DNA of 64,000 bases, from assembly GCA_027946365.1 (NCBI GenBank), contig JAPEUQ010000007.1:744001-808000 (forward strand), written 5' to 3'. Below the pieces are notes generated by a model. That model worked only from the letters and a program-made list of their open reading frames with translations. It did not search any database and was not told where the DNA came from. The translations under genes were made by a program, and so were the position numbers. Positions 38,182 to 50,267 of this stretch are shown one piece after another. Source of the stretch: Kalmusia sp. IMI 367209. Lineage: Eukaryota > Ascomycota > Dothideomycetes > Pleosporales > Didymosphaeriaceae. Positions within the stretch are counted from its first letter, which is position 1; each line of letters begins with the position of its first letter.

Positions 38182-40291
38182 TCAGGCTAGAAGTATAGAG
38201 CGAGGTCTTACATACTCTATGATCTCTTGACCTCTTTTATCCTTCCCTCCAATCGTGGCGCAATGGCCCCTTGTCCAGTCTACTCTCAACTCGTCTACGC
38301 CCATCTCATCCGCGCACCGCGGCGTCTCCTTCAGCCCGGCTAGTCTCCACCATTTCCGCATTGCCCTCCTCAGCAGTCCTAGCTCGTACTCATTGAATTT
38401 GATAAGCTCGCTGTCGTCGTACTCGTAATCCTCATCGTCAGTATCAGGGTCCTCTTGGGCACCGGCATGGTGACTCTGGGATGACGGTCTCGCAATGCTG
38501 GAGCGTCTTGGGAGTGGGCGTGATGAGGAGGCAGATGGTGACGTGGGTTCGTGGAAGTTGTGCTTGCGCTGAAGGGAGGACTGGATATTGGAAAACTTTT
38601 GCGACATGTCGGGCGCCCAATTTTTCCATTTGCCGAGAATCTTTAGAGACATGAAGTATTGGCGGAGAATAGTGGAGATGAGCACGCCATTCTCCTCGCT
38701 CACTATCTCTTTCGCTGTACCACCTTCTTCCTCGATGAGCAGCGAAGTGTAGCCGTCTGGAAGGATTGTTAGTCGTTAGGCTAGGGTAGTCTATGAAGAT
38801 AGCAATATACCTTTTCCACGGCCCATATATCCCCGAGTTGCGAGGCGGTACTCTTTCTTCTCGTCTAGTGGATCTTCGCCAATCAAGACGCTCAGTATTC
38901 GCTTCTGTGGCGGCTGGGAGTAATCGGTCTCAAATGTAATGTTCGATACCTGCGGAAAGCGACCCTCGAGCGCGGGGTAATTTGATACACCATTTTCTAA
39001 TGCGTCCCAGATTTGCCTACCAGTGACCTGCATCACGACCACCGGGTCTTCGAATGGGAAACAGTTGACTATATCGCGTACCCTTAGCACGCCAGGTGGA
39101 TAGATTTGATCGCCGCGGATGGTGCCCGCCGCCATGATGCAGCAATCAGCCTCGTAGTAAAATCGCATGAGATCGCAGACAAAATTGCCGAGGTTTGACT
39201 CCCTCGTGCGGACGGTGGTGAAGCGTGCATCCAGGGGCGCAGCAGTGTATCCTATAGGCTTGTCCAATTTTTCGTTCAGCTTCTTCGTCAGACCTTCGAC
39301 CGTTGACACAGCCTCCCGGTCCTGAGGTATGCTACTGACAATGTCTCTCCTTGTTATCTTGAAGTCCCATCCTCGACCGCCCTGCTTCCGCCACGCTTCG
39401 ATGTGGGAGAGCTGTTTGAAATCGGTGCCCGAGCGTAGAACGTGGGTACCGTTGATGAAGCTGTGCGCGTAGTAGTGATCGTGCCCGCCTAGTATTATGT
39501 CGATTAAATCACCTCCAGTCTTTTCCGCCAGCTTATTGTCATTGGGTTCCCTTTGGTGTGACACGGCAACGATGATCTCTGCGCCCTGCCGCTTTAACTC
39601 TGGTATCAATTCCTTCGCCGTGGCACTCGCACTCTTGTATATTATGTTCGGGGGCAATGAGTTGATCGTGTCCAACCATTCCCGTTCTGCTAATCCAATG
39701 ACGCCAATCTTGATACCATTCGAGGATGTGAGCATGCATGTCTTTCCTGCATTACCGAGGGGTACGTTGTCGCCAAGCGCGGGATCCAGAACGTTCGCGA
39801 GTAGCCAAGGGAATGTACATTGTTCAGTGAGATTCCGGTATTGCTTTACGCCGAAGTCGAGGTCGTGGTTCTGTTCTCCTTAGCTCTCGTTGAAACGGGG
39901 AGCATGATCGCCTACCCCCACGCAAGCTACATCTGTGCCAATGCCATTCAAAATTGGTACCATATGGCTTCCTACGGGCCTCGATTAGTTCTTGTCTTCT
40001 CTCATTCGCCTTCTTGGACAGACCTTTTGTCACACTGCTCTCCAAGCTCGGATTGAAGGCATCCCCCGAGAAAAAGGTAACCAGCTTCGGCTGATCTCGA
40101 AACTTCTCATCTTCCCTGTAGTGTCTGACCAACGTCTGGAATCTTGCTACGCCTCCTACAGGCTCTGCCGAGCCAGCTTCAACATGGTATACGTCGTTGT
40201 AATGGAGAAATCGTAAATCTGGTGGGGTGGTCGGCGCGGGGCTTGGTTGGAACACCGTCTGCTCGTCTGCGGGGATATCCTTCGGCGCCAT
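38182..40291 (-). CDS. 5'-nucleotidase-type metallophosphoesterase
   Basis: Calcineurin-like phosphoesterase with a 5'-nucleotidase C-terminal domain (UshA/NT5E architecture). Exons 40291-40024, 39971-39916, 39870-38811 and 38756-38182 give 652 aa in frame; the small 56-nt exon 2 is supported by both splice sites and by the protein. Metal motifs occur in order: LRFLHYNDVYHVE, TFFSGDAFNPS, then CVGNHDLDFG formed across intron 2, VAVSHQ and GGHDHYYAH. The C-terminal domain shows ESNLGNFVCDLMRFYYEAD, AAGTIRGD and CFPFEDPVVVMQVTG. A roughly 170-aa acidic and Ser-rich extension follows the nucleotidase domain (DPDTDDEDYEYDDSE). No signal peptide is seen, so it is probably intracellular. The start at 40291 is preferred to an in-frame ATG at 40483. 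Confidence 0.87.
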
Positions 40292-40977
40292 GGCCGCAAT
40301 TGCTGCTGCCGAAGTGTGGACAGAGACCGGAATTGCAGGCGAAGACTGATCGACGAAGAAAGGTATAATTGAAGAGGACCACTGTGTGTTTGTGTTTGTG
40401 TCGCGTGTGCAGAGTGGGCGGTGAATCTCACTTGCATCTTGGCAGAGAGCTGAATCCAGGGTCCAACTGTAGCTCTTCGTCATGGGACCAATTATGGACC
40501 TTGATTAGCAAGGCAAACTGGGGCAAAAAGTGGACATGTCTCGATTGCTCTGACCGCCTTTCGCGGCTGTCTAGATGAAACATGAGGCAAAAACAATAAC
40601 TTGTCCGGTTTGAATGTAGAAGCTGAATGATGAAGTTTTCTAGCTGTGCATGGCATTCGCCATGCGGTGAAGACTATATGAATAACGGAGAGCGTTGGGA
40701 CGCTGTACGTTCGTTCCCAAATCCAATGTCTCCAACCCCTCTACCAAGGGTTGCAGAATCGTTCATTCAATCCCGTCCCAGGCTATTGTAACATCGCACA
40801 GCCTCCCAAAATCGCAGAGGCCAAACGCCGCCATGCCCAGAACCCAAAAGCAGACCGACGTCAAAGAGCATCCCAGCCGTCCCATAAACCCAACTTAGCC
40901 CGGCCCTTCCCCTTTGGACCCGGCCTAGACCCAGATGATGGACCCGACAGTGAACGCCTTGAACTCCGTCCTAATTC
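40292..40977. other. Intergenic, no gene
   Basis: Upstream region of the metallophosphoesterase and 3' flank of the ING gene. Confidence 0.4.
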
Positions 40978-43119
40978 CTATTGTCGACTGCTTCCTGGTC
41001 GTCCTCCCTTGCCAGCCCTGCCCTTTGCGTATGCCTCTTTGCATTCGTCGCTGCAAAACCATTTTGTCCTAGCCGTCGGTGCTCTGTCAAGGTTTACGCA
41101 CGGCAGATGGAACCATTCGCGTGGACAAGAGTCGTTATCACACGCGATCATGTTTCCATACGACACTTGGTTGCAGTAGCAGTACCGCGGCTCATCACCA
41201 TCCTCATCGGATTCTGCTTCCTGCGACTCCTGCTCTGGGGCAACGGAGCTAGCTCTGGACGACTGTGGGTTTGATTTGGGTTCCGGGGCTGACTCCAATG
41301 CAGGAGACTGCATAGTCGCGCTGTTGGTTGTTGCAGTCTTCTTGCTTCCTCGTTTAGAGACGGTCCCTGTTGTGGTGCTGTTGTTTTCTGAAGAGGTGTT
41401 CGAATGACCATTCCCGTTGTTCGCCTTGCGCGTACTCCTACTGCGAGCCATAGGAATCTCCGGAAACGTTCCAACGATAGGTGTCGCGGTCTTAGAGGTC
41501 CGCCCAGCTCGGGTTGTCACAGGCGCCGGTGCTGGTATGTCAATCTCCATGCTCTCGGGCTCTTGTGGCTCTACATCTTCGTGTTTCAGAGCTGAGGTGG
41601 TTGTGTCGAAAAGTGGAAGCTCAGTGGTGTCCTTCGGGGTTGACGCTCCTTTGGTGGAAACATTGTCACGGCTTGCACCGGCCGCTTGCTCAAGCTCAGT
41701 GATGGTGTTGCTGCTCGTAGGCTGCTGTACTGAATGCGATGACGAAGGACGGCGAACGATAGGTGGTTCCGGGGCTGCAGATGCGATGGAATTAGCAGTA
41801 GAGTTCTTACGCACGCGGGAGGCTGCCGGACGCTCTGCGTTAGCGGCCGTGGCTTTGGGCAGCGAGAAGTTACCGATTAACGGCGAAGAGGCTGGCTGGG
41901 GCGAGTACGCGGGTAGAGCATGCTTGCGCTGTGCCTGCGCCGGGGGTGCTCGAGGTTTCCGCTTGCCCGTCCCGCCCTCAATGCTTGGTGTTGCACGTGG
42001 GCTCGTCCCGCTCCGCCCACCGGCTCCGGCAGCCTTGAGCGCACCACTCAGCGACCGCTCCATGAGCGGAGCCGCAGCTGCTGCCGCCAGTGCCTTCTCC
42101 GTCTTCTTCCTTTTGCCTTGGGGTGGCGCGCCGTTGCTCGAGATGCCCAGGCCGATGCTGCGCGCATCAATACTGGCTGCCTCTGCTGCGATGGCCTTGC
42201 GTTTGTGTGGTTTCTTCGTCGGTCGGTCATCGAAGTCGGAGTCAACGTGCTGGTGTCGGCTGCGCTTGTTCGCCAGCATAGCCTCTCGTCGTGCCTCACT
42301 TTTGGCAGCTATAGAGTCAGCATCGTGTACATGCTGGGCAGCCGCGGCCAAGTTGTTGGCCGAAACTACCTCTCGTCTCTGCCGCTCGTGCGCGCCACCC
42401 TTCTTCTTTTCCTCCTTGTCCGCATATGCCCAATGCGAGAGGCTGCCGTAACGCGCCTCCTCACTGACTTCGTCGTCCAGGTGTGCCCACGAATCGTTCA
42501 TGCGCGCAAGACCCTTGTCTTTGGTTGTTTGAGCTCCTCCAAGCACCACCAGCTTCTCGTCTAGTGCAGGGAGTATGTTCACGATATGCATGCGCAATCG
42601 GCAGAATGCCTGGCGCCTCTTTAGGTCGGCCTGTTCTCTTGGCGAGAGGGTATCCGGGTCGATCGCTGCGAGCTGTTGCCAGAGAACAGCTGGGTCCTGC
42701 ATCGCGCCGCCATTGGGGCCCGGACCTGCGTTATTATCGACTGCCGTGCCATTGTGGGGGGTGTCGCGGCGCTCTGCCCTAGTCGGAACGGGCATGTGGT
42801 CGATCTCGTCGAACATAAGCCCCAGACTGTGTTCAGGGTCGTGAATCTTCGCTTCGACTTCCTTGAACATGGAGAAGTGCCGAATAAGTTCTTTCGGAAA
42901 GGCGTCTACTGCCTGGGTGAAATGTGTGAGCGCGGGACAGAACCCGACGGCTCTATTGGCAGCTTCGGGTGTCTGCTCCAGACCGCTGGCTGTGAGCCGG
43001 CCTGCAAAGGTGCGCGCATAGTAGTTGGTCGGTCGCACGGTGGTGCGGCCCTGTCGCGTCGGCCGGCGATCGGGAGCTGTAGCAGTGCCAGCGGTACGAG
43101 AACCTGCTGCCGGGGGCAT
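40978..43119 (-). CDS. ING-family PHD-finger chromatin protein
   Basis: Inhibitor-of-growth protein, 713 aa in one exon, most like yeast Pho23 of the Rpd3L histone deacetylase complex by its long middle region. The N-terminal ING coiled-coil domain is recognisable ([49 protein letters not shown]). A long basic, Ala/Ser/Pro-rich linker with patches such as [10 protein letters not shown] follows. The C-terminal PHD finger has the C4HC3 pattern: [20 protein letters not shown], then WFHLPCV, then KWFCSDEC, expected to read H3K4me3. An opposite-strand open frame of 344 codons overlaps it and is an artefact of GC-rich codons. The start ATG at 43119 begins the conserved part. Confidence 0.9.
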   Translation of the reverse strand: MPPAAGSRTAGTATAPDRRPTRQGRTTVRPTNYYARTFAGRLTASGLEQTPEAANRAVGFCPALTHFTQAVDAFPKELIRHFSMFKEVEAKIHDPEHSLGLMFDEIDHMPVPTRAERRDTPHNGTAVDNNAGPGPNGGAMQDPAVLWQQLAAIDPDTLSPREQADLKRRQAFCRLRMHIVNILPALDEKLVVLGGAQTTKDKGLARMNDSWAHLDDEVSEEARYGSLSHWAYADKEEKKKGGAHERQRREVVSANNLAAAAQHVHDADSIAAKSEARREAMLANKRSRHQHVDSDFDDRPTKKPHKRKAIAAEAASIDARSIGLGISSNGAPPQGKRKKTEKALAAAAAAPLMERSLSGALKAAGAGGRSGTSPRATPSIEGGTGKRKPRAPPAQAQRKHALPAYSPQPASSPLIGNFSLPKATAANAERPAASRVRKNSTANSIASAAPEPPIVRRPSSSHSVQQPTSSNTITELEQAAGASRDNVSTKGASTPKDTTELPLFDTTTSALKHEDVEPQEPESMEIDIPAPAPVTTRAGRTSKTATPIVGTFPEIPMARSRSTRKANNGNGHSNTSSENNSTTTGTVSKRGSKKTATTNSATMQSPALESAPEPKSNPQSSRASSVAPEQESQEAESDEDGDEPRYCYCNQVSYGNMIACDNDSCPREWFHLPCVNLDRAPTARTKWFCSDECKEAYAKGRAGKGGRPGSSRQ

Positions 43120-44987
43120 GGTGGAATCGCAGAGCTGCGCGCGGCAGTAAATGGAGCGTTGGTAGGGTCCTACAAGAGGAAAATGTAGAAAACGAGAAGT
43201 CTCAAAGTGTGGAAACTGCGCGAATTGCGTGGAGGCGCATCTCAAACAACAAGCAGGTGGCTGCTTGCGTGTCTAGCAGTCCTTGTGTGTTGAAGCGTGA
43301 GTGACGAGCTGGCCCTCTCCTCGTCGGCAGAGCGTTCACCGCCCGCATCACGTGTGCGGCAATCGGCGGAAGGATTCACCGTTCCGTACCGATGACTCAG
43401 CGGCCTTGTCCCATTTCGTACGGCAACGTTCATGCTTAAAAAAAATAGCCTTTTCGCCACATTGGCCGAGCAATGGAGAATGTCGCTTCTGTTCAACGTC
43501 ATGATGACTTACAAGAGGGTCACAACCTTAGAGCCTGCCTCTATCCTTCACTGCTTCTCCAACCCACATTGCTACACTATTTGTCCACTGTCAAATCCTA
43601 ATGGCAGTGCCACAGCCAAATGATTAATTCGTGCCATACCCTAAAACCATGATTCGATTCTTAGGGTATTTCCTGTGGATAGGTTTGATCACCAGAATAA
43701 GATCACTAGAATAAGAGCAGTCTTGATAGGGATCCGGTCACCTAACAACTTTATATTGAACCTCTAGCACTGGTGGGATGCATGTTCGAGATTTTCATCG
43801 AAGACATTGCCATCTTACCACCAAATCTTTTGGTCGCATTCCAGAGCATCCACTGGAATGACTCGATAGCATTGTCAGGAGAGCTTTTATTCTTTCTACG
43901 GCCGTGATAGTAAAGAAAAGCATCTATGGGATATGGCGGTCCACAGTGAAATCTATAGTCGATATGGGGTCAGCCGATGGCAAGCCTTACAGACGATTGT
44001 GCGCATCTCCCAAGTAGACGTTTTGGAACATGGTCAGACCTGTGCTGTGCCAATACGCCTACGCAGGAAATCAAGACCTCGATGTCGAGACACAAATTAC
44101 GCCGGGGTAATCGGCATAGCCGGCTTACCCCCGATCCAGTTTGTGCCTCCTGCTCTACCTGTCAACCCTTCTCCTGACTCTGTTTGCATGCCTTCTACTT
44201 GGTCAATCTACTGCTTCAAATTGTAGAAGTTCTGTACCTGATGTTCTACCTATTAATCCTGCTTCTCAACCCACTACTGATTCCTCTATCCTTTCCGTTC
44301 ATTCCACATATCCTTATTCCCAAGTTCCATCGGTTCGATGGACAACCACTCCCCACCATTGATTCTATCTCTGTTCCTTATATTCCACTTCAACTGGAAT
44401 TCGATAGTGAATTAGCAATCCTAAACGGAGGACGTGTGGGCTACGGAACTCTTACAAATGGGTCTGTAAGCAAGAAAACCTTAACATTGGATGAACACGC
44501 GTGATGATAAAAAATTCTAAGTAAACTTAGATTGGAAGCATTGCATTATAGACTTAATCGAATATAGGCAGGTCACCGTTGACCGCCTCAGTATCGTGCC
44601 GGGTATTCTGAATGGTGCAGAGTACCTGGTAAGCAACTGGCCTTTTGTGAGCTTTTGCAGTGAGCCTTCGTCACTTATGGGGAAGAAGAAAAGAAGAATC
44701 TAGCCGTGCCTAAAAGACAAGAACATTTGCCGCAAAATGAACCAGGGAAGGTGCCCATTGAATTCCTGATGCCCTCCCTAGATCCTATATACTCCAAACT
44801 CGTTATATTCATATAGACCAGAACGGAAGATCATGTACTTGGTATATCCAGATGCCTCCGTGCATGCATTTCGAGAGCATCTGCATGCAATAAATCTAGG
44901 CGGAAATCAGCATGCAATCTAAGCACGAAGTCTACATTATTGTGAAATTACCTTAATCTCGTATGGACCCTGATCAATGGCAATCCT
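43120..44987. other. 1.9-kb gene-free boundary of the Hsp70-like cluster
   Basis: No intact gene is supported. The GC content falls here from the ING gene toward the module cluster. A hairpin with perfect 9-bp arms (ATACCCTAA/TTAGGGTAT) lies at 43636-43669. Short frames at 43933-44504 are Ser/Pro-rich and might be a mobile-element relic, but nothing diagnostic is visible. Confidence 0.4.
43636..43669. repeat. Short inverted repeat
   Basis: ATACCCTAA at 43636-43644 and its exact reverse complement TTAGGGTAT at 43661-43669, with a 16-nt spacer. Confidence 0.7.
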
Positions 44988-46703
44988 CTACTTATCACTG
45001 CCTTCAACAAAAACCAAGGCTGGTACCAAGTCAAGGCGCTTGTCGAAGTTTTTCCCACAAGCATCGCCCCACTTCGCGAGCCCCGGGTTCACGATGAATC
45101 CCACCTTTGCCTATCGGAACAGCAGAGCTCTCTGGGACGCTCTTCAGCTCTGGATAGGGGCTTTCACTTGCTATGTAAATGTCTTCAAGGCTGGGGAAGA
45201 TGACCTGAATGCGGCATTGCTGGAGCGCCATTTGTAAGGCAAGGTTGAAAGCAGTGTCAATGATGAGAGTAATGCGCACCAAGTCGAGTTGTGGCCACAG
45301 AAGCAAGAGCGTTCCCTCGATAAGCTTAAGGATATGCTCTCGATGACTATCAATACTGCTCTCAAGAAGTGGATCTTCACTTGTTATCAAGCTGGATACG
45401 CCGTCGCCCTTACGAATCGAAGCTACGAAATGCTCCATTGTAGTGTATCGCCAGCATTCGCTTGATGACGAGGGAATGGGCCAGTCGAAATAGTGGTCTG
45501 TTCCAAAAATTCGTCCGAATAACGCTCGTAACTCCTCATAATCGGAACCAAGTACATGAACTAAACATTTAGTAGATGTTCATTTTGCAGACAAGAGAAG
45601 AATGAAACTTACATGGAGAACAGAAAACATTTTCGTAGAGCGTGGACCAAATGTATGCCTCAATTATGTCTTCCCTGCGAATACTCTTTTCCAAGAGCGC
45701 AGTGTCTACGTCTTTCAATAGCAGGGCGTTCAAAATTCCGTTGACCTCAAGAACACTTGGTCTACGTGGTAGATCAGAGTACCGACCTAAGGACTTGATT
45801 TCTCCTGCCAAGGCATTGAAGTCTTGTTGGAACTGCCAATCTTCAATAGCTTGGATTTTTTCGGGCCCAGAGAACAGCTTCTCCCTCATGAGCCATTGTA
45901 TTTGTTTCTTATTCAATTGAGCTTGAACTTGAAGTGAAGCCGCACTTTGTGCATCCTTGAGGGAGTGCGTCGCTAATCTGATTGATAGAAGTAAGATTGT
46001 TTATATTGAGCTTGATGCTCTTATCCGAAGCATAAGGCAAAAGACATCTTTCGTAAATGCTCTGTAAGAGCGTAGTCGTGCCACTAAGATTGGTCGATTG
46101 TTGTTGCTTCTCAGCGAGGTTGTTCTTAACTTCTACCTCGAGCTCATACTGCATGGCGTACATCCTTTGCCCCTCGGCAGCAAGCTCTTGAATTTGCGAG
46201 CTTTTCCTCTGGTCCTCATCGTGCAACTCCGAGATGACCGCCTTGAGGCTTAGTTTCTCGTTCTCGAGCTGGGTAATCTCCTGGTTCATGTCGTACAGTC
46301 GGGCAAACATTTCTTTGTTCTCTAAATCGACATCCTTCATTCGCACACGGAGTTGCCGGATTTGCTCAGCCTGCACTTCGCTCTGCTGTGAAAGGCTCTT
46401 GTTGTCATTCTTCAGCTCCCGATTATGGCGCTTGAGGTTTTGAGCCCAACCGTTATTTTTGTTCCGGGTTGACCGCATCTCCCATATCTGGTTCTGTAAA
46501 TATTGGGGACGGTTTGTGCCTTTCTGTGCAGCTAATCGTGGATCCTGGTTGGCGGTCATTGCGAGGGGCATCTTTGGCATATGAGAGGCATCGAGCTTTG
46601 ATGATTTGTCTCGCTGCATTGTTTGCGCCGATTGCCGCATCGAGACCAACGCACGAGCGGCTTCGTTATCAGTTTCGGCGCTTCCGTAAGGAACGGACGT
46701 CAT
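44988..46703 (-). CDS. Module A partner: coiled-coil protein, frame broken twice
   Basis: Paralogue of the two other coiled-coil partners in this window. Exon 1 (46703-45613) and exon 2 (45560-44988) are joined by a 52-nt intron at the same position and phase as in copies B and C. The central part is a long coiled coil (for example LRVRMKDVDLENKEMFARL, LHDEDQRKSSQIQELAAEGQ). The first-exon end, IIEAYIWSTLYENVFCSP, and second-exon WRYTTMEHFV, AFNLALQMALQQCRIQV and NPGLAKWGDACGKNFDKR are shared with B and C. Continuous reading needs one base removed at the G3 run 45961-45963 (restoring INQISDALLKDAQSAA, matching INQMLGLLLEDALASY of C). A second base must go near 45104 (restoring GKVGFIVNPG). 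The implied length is about 553 aa. It is either a decayed copy or a sequence error. Function unknown. Confidence 0.6.
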
Positions 46704-47261
46704 GCCTTCATGTTGATATCCAGAAAGGTAAGTCTTTAATAGTCTAAAGCAATTGTTGAAAATTTCGCCGACCTGTGAGGTCGTCAGTGTTTTGTTGACT
46801 AAATTCCATAAGTGATAGTACGTACAATAGGCATCATCAGCGCAGTTGGCAAAGCTAAAGAACCCCCACAGAGTGATAGGGTTTGTGGAAAGGTTGCAGG
46901 GCTTGGAGCAAAGATTTGCTCGCGGAACTGAACGAGGTACCAAACGCACTCCAATAGGTGAGCGAGTCTGAGCAACATAAGCATGTGTACCGGTAGTTCA
47001 TAATGAAAGGTTGCGAGATAGACACGTGTAAAGGTGAAAAGACTTCTATCACAAAATTCTAGCCGCTGTTTATTCCTTCACTTCAAATTTCCCTTAGAGC
47101 TTGTCGTTAGCAGGGTCGTATAAATTACCTGGTAATATACCAACTTCGCTCCCTACTCCCACAACACCTACCTCTGCAGTCTTTTTTGAGTGATTCTCAC
47201 AACCTGAATTTAGACCGTCACAACCAAACCAAATTTCGGCGCTACGCCAACACACGCAATC
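46704..47261. promoter_or_regulatory. Bidirectional promoter region, module A
   Basis: 558 bp between the divergent partner A and Hsp70-like A genes. The same arrangement and nearly the same length recur in modules B and C. No specific binding site is claimed. Confidence 0.4.
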
Positions 47262-49413
47262 ATGTCGGACTTTGGCATGGTTTGGGGTTAGTTTTTCACG
47301 CCATTCTATAGTAGTTCAGTGCTCACAAGCTTATCTAGCAGTCGATTTTGGTACCACCTTCACCGGTATTTAGCTCTGTCCGTTGGTCTTGCATATTCTG
47401 ACTAGCACAGGAGTCGCTTACTCTGAATACTGTGATTCGAACGACAAAGACGGAAGCATTGACGTCGTGACAGACTGGCCACTAGCCCAAAGTTCGAACG
47501 GCACAAGTCACAAGGTCCCTAGCATCATCGAATATACCACCGAACAGTCTAAAAACCTCGAAAAGGTCGAAAAGCCGCACAGGATTGGTTATGAAATCCC
47601 ACCGGCGAATTTTAGCTACAAGTGGATGAAGCTTGGGCTCGAAGGCTATTTGACAGGCGAAGCGGCAAAATTACAAAGAGAGCAATCGTCCAAGAAACAT
47701 CCACCTCACAGTGCGGAGTCCCTCGTTGCAGATTATCTTGCTCAGATCTTAGAACATCTCATCTTGAATCTCGAAAAGAGATATCCGGAAGAGCTCTGGA
47801 AGATGCTGCCCACCACACTCGTAGTTACATTCCCTGCCGTCTGGTCCGATTCGGCAAAGCACAAGACACTAGAAGCATTCCGCATAGCAGGGTTCAACAC
47901 TATCAGGCTTCCTCAGCTCAAGAAGACTCTGACTATTACAGAGCCCGAGGCGGCTGCCATGCATACTCTGAAGTGGCTCTCGCGAAGTGTCATGATGACA
48001 AAGTTAGACGTAGGCGATGGTTTCACCGTTTGCGACATGGGCGGCGGAACAGTCGACCTCATATCATACGTAATAACAGGACTCAACCCAACCACGCTAG
48101 AGGAAGCGACTATTGGAACCGGTGAGCAGTGTGGTTTCACTTTCGCGGAGAGGCATTGTTTCATATGGCTTGAGGAGAGGATCGGGGTCGAAAACTTCCG
48201 AAAACTTTCTGAGAATACTCTCGCAAAAAACTTGTCTCGTTCCAGGTTTCCACCGAAGCTAGCAGACATGATGGTTCATTTCTTCCGTCCGGTACTATGG
48301 GCTTTTCGCGAGGGCGAGTTTCAAAGCAGATTTCTCACACTACCTCACCCATTGATTGGACTTAACATCAAAAAGAAGGGCATCAAGAATGGTGAATTGC
48401 GAGTAACGCGGTGAGTTACATGCAAGATTCATCATAGAGTAAAGGACCTTGATTTCTTCAATGCAATTTACGGTCACACATTATCTTTTGCTAATCGCCT
48501 CAAGGGCTGATCTTGGAGAGATGTTCGACTTCTCTCTAAAGCAAACCCGCGCCCTCGTCGAAGGACAGCTAAGACAGGCTGACCGCAACCAAGCGGTGAA
48601 GACCAAGGTATATGCTCCAAGGTTCCCTCAGATCATGTGTCAAAGTTGGTTAATTGGTCATAGTACATCTTTTTAGTTGGAGGTTTCGCTAACTCAGAAT
48701 ATATGAAACATCACATCGGCATAGCTGCGAGCGGATTTGGAGTTCATGTGCTTTCTCCACAGGACGCGTAAGTATATGAATCTGCCTATGTAGACTAATG
48801 CTTATCATTGGTCTCAGGTGGTCAGCCGTAGTCCAGGGAGCCGTAATCAAAGGCCTCGAAGACAATGGAAAAATGACAGTGAAGGCCCGCAAGTGCAGAC
48901 GCCATTACGGAACCAGTATCAGCAGCCCCTTTGATCCAAGCAAGCATAGTGAGACAGATGCATACATCTGCCCGTATACGGGAGACAAGAGAGCAACGAA
49001 TACTATGGCGTGGCATATCTCGATGGGTGAAGATCTATCAACTTTAGCACTCTTCCACGGAAAATGTGCCCTCTGTTCAAAATTCTGGCCTGGAGAACGG
49101 AGACACGTCACCTTATCGCTCTTCGCATCTGACGAGAACTCAGCACCTATCTCATCACGATCAAAGGTCAGTCGCCAAAGGACTTAACGAAAACGTGGGC
49201 TAAATGATAGAATAGGGTGTCTATCGAGTCGCCGAGTTGGCTGTAGATGTAAGCATGACACCTCATAGTGCGTGGCGAAAGCAGCGCAACCGCACCGACA
49301 AGCTGTTTCATAGCTTGGATTTTGATATGGAGCTCTTGGTGAGGTCTCATATCGAATACTCGCTGTCTGTAGATGGTGCTAGGTATGGATCCGTGAGAGC
49401 AGAGTATGTTTGA
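47262..49413 (+). CDS. Module A: divergent Hsp70-like ATPase (HSPA12-like)
   Basis: Actin-fold ATPase of the divergent Hsp70/HSPA12 type. Seven exons (47262-47286, 47339-47365, 47411-48410, 48505-48607, 48664-48767, 48818-49166, 49216-49413) give 601 aa exactly in frame, the only complete Hsp70-like copy of the three. Phosphate 1 is VDFGTTFTGVAYS, the connect region ITEPEAAAMHT, phosphate 2 VCDMGGGTVDLISY and the adenosine motif FLVGGFANSEYM. A typical fungal insertion follows with ARKCRRHYGTS and a DAYICPYTGDKRA segment. It lacks the long substrate-binding domain and lid, and there is no EEVD or HDEL end; the C-terminus is YSLSVDGARYGSVRAEYV. The gene is divergently paired with the coiled-coil partner. 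Substrate and role are unknown. Confidence 0.82.
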
Positions 49414-50267
49414 GACAGCCGTGTGACATGCACTTCTTTCTTGGGTTAAGGCGATATGTTACATTGAAGGACACCACAGCGACTCTGACTTGGACAAGAG
49501 AAGTAGCATTTAGTCTAGTACTACTTTACTGATTCATATGGTTATCGATGTAGAATCAAGATAACATTTCATCTTCCTGAGATGTATTTGATCAGCGGCG
49601 ATTTCACAGAACTGATTGGCATGACTCAGCAACTTGCATTGATTCTTCTCTACATATATGTGGACATATAGATTGCCTCAGGATGATCTCTTTCTTTCAA
49701 GGACTAAATTTCTGGATTATCTATGACAACGTACTTAGCAGTATCAAAGCCTAGTGATTCATTTTACAATATGAAAAAGATGCATAGTTGATGCCATGGC
49801 CCACCAGATCTTGCCGCATTCTTGCACCAACAACACACTTGCCATTACAATGGCCTAACAGCTACTTTTATTACTAATTCTACACCTGCTCACCAAAAGC
49901 CGTATTAGCTGACTGTAGAGTCTGATAAGTCTATACGGGAACGATAACATTTGCATGTTGGTCACATGCATAGGAAGTTGGGATTTGTAAGTAGACTTTA
50001 GACTCATCCGCTTTTCTTTTTGAGTATTTCATTCACCCTCGAACAAGGCATACACAAGTTGTTGACCATGTTTGTCACGAACACAAGTAATGAACCTAGG
50101 AGATAATTTTTATTTTCGATATCAGTCTACAGTCGTCTTAATGTAGAGCCACTCGATGAACGCATGCAGCGTGAAAGCTACTCATTGTTAATCAAAAGAG
50201 TTGTTGAACGAGATAAAGATCATCCAATACCAACAGATTGGTGTCGAGGAACGTAGACACCAACATC
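49414..50267. other. Intergenic between modules A and B
   Basis: AT-rich, no gene. The stretch 49735-49925 is related to 55737-55930 between modules B and C, so this spacer was duplicated with the modules. Confidence 0.5.
49735..49925. repeat. Intermodule repeat, copy 1
   Basis: It shares with 55737-55930, in order, GTATCAAxGCCTAGTGA, GATCTTGCC, AATxGCCTxACAxCTACT, a degenerate AGCCxTAT and TGTAGAGT. Reading only; identity was not computed. Confidence 0.6.

Noticed and set aside
41417..42451. 344-codon open frame on the plus strand
   Set aside because: Lies wholly antisense to the ING/PHD gene; the open frame is a by-product of its GC-rich, Ala/Ser-rich codons.
43933..44504. Plus-strand Ser/Pro-rich frames, considered as retroelement relic
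   Set aside because: No integrase, reverse transcriptase, zinc-knuckle or long terminal repeat could be recognised.
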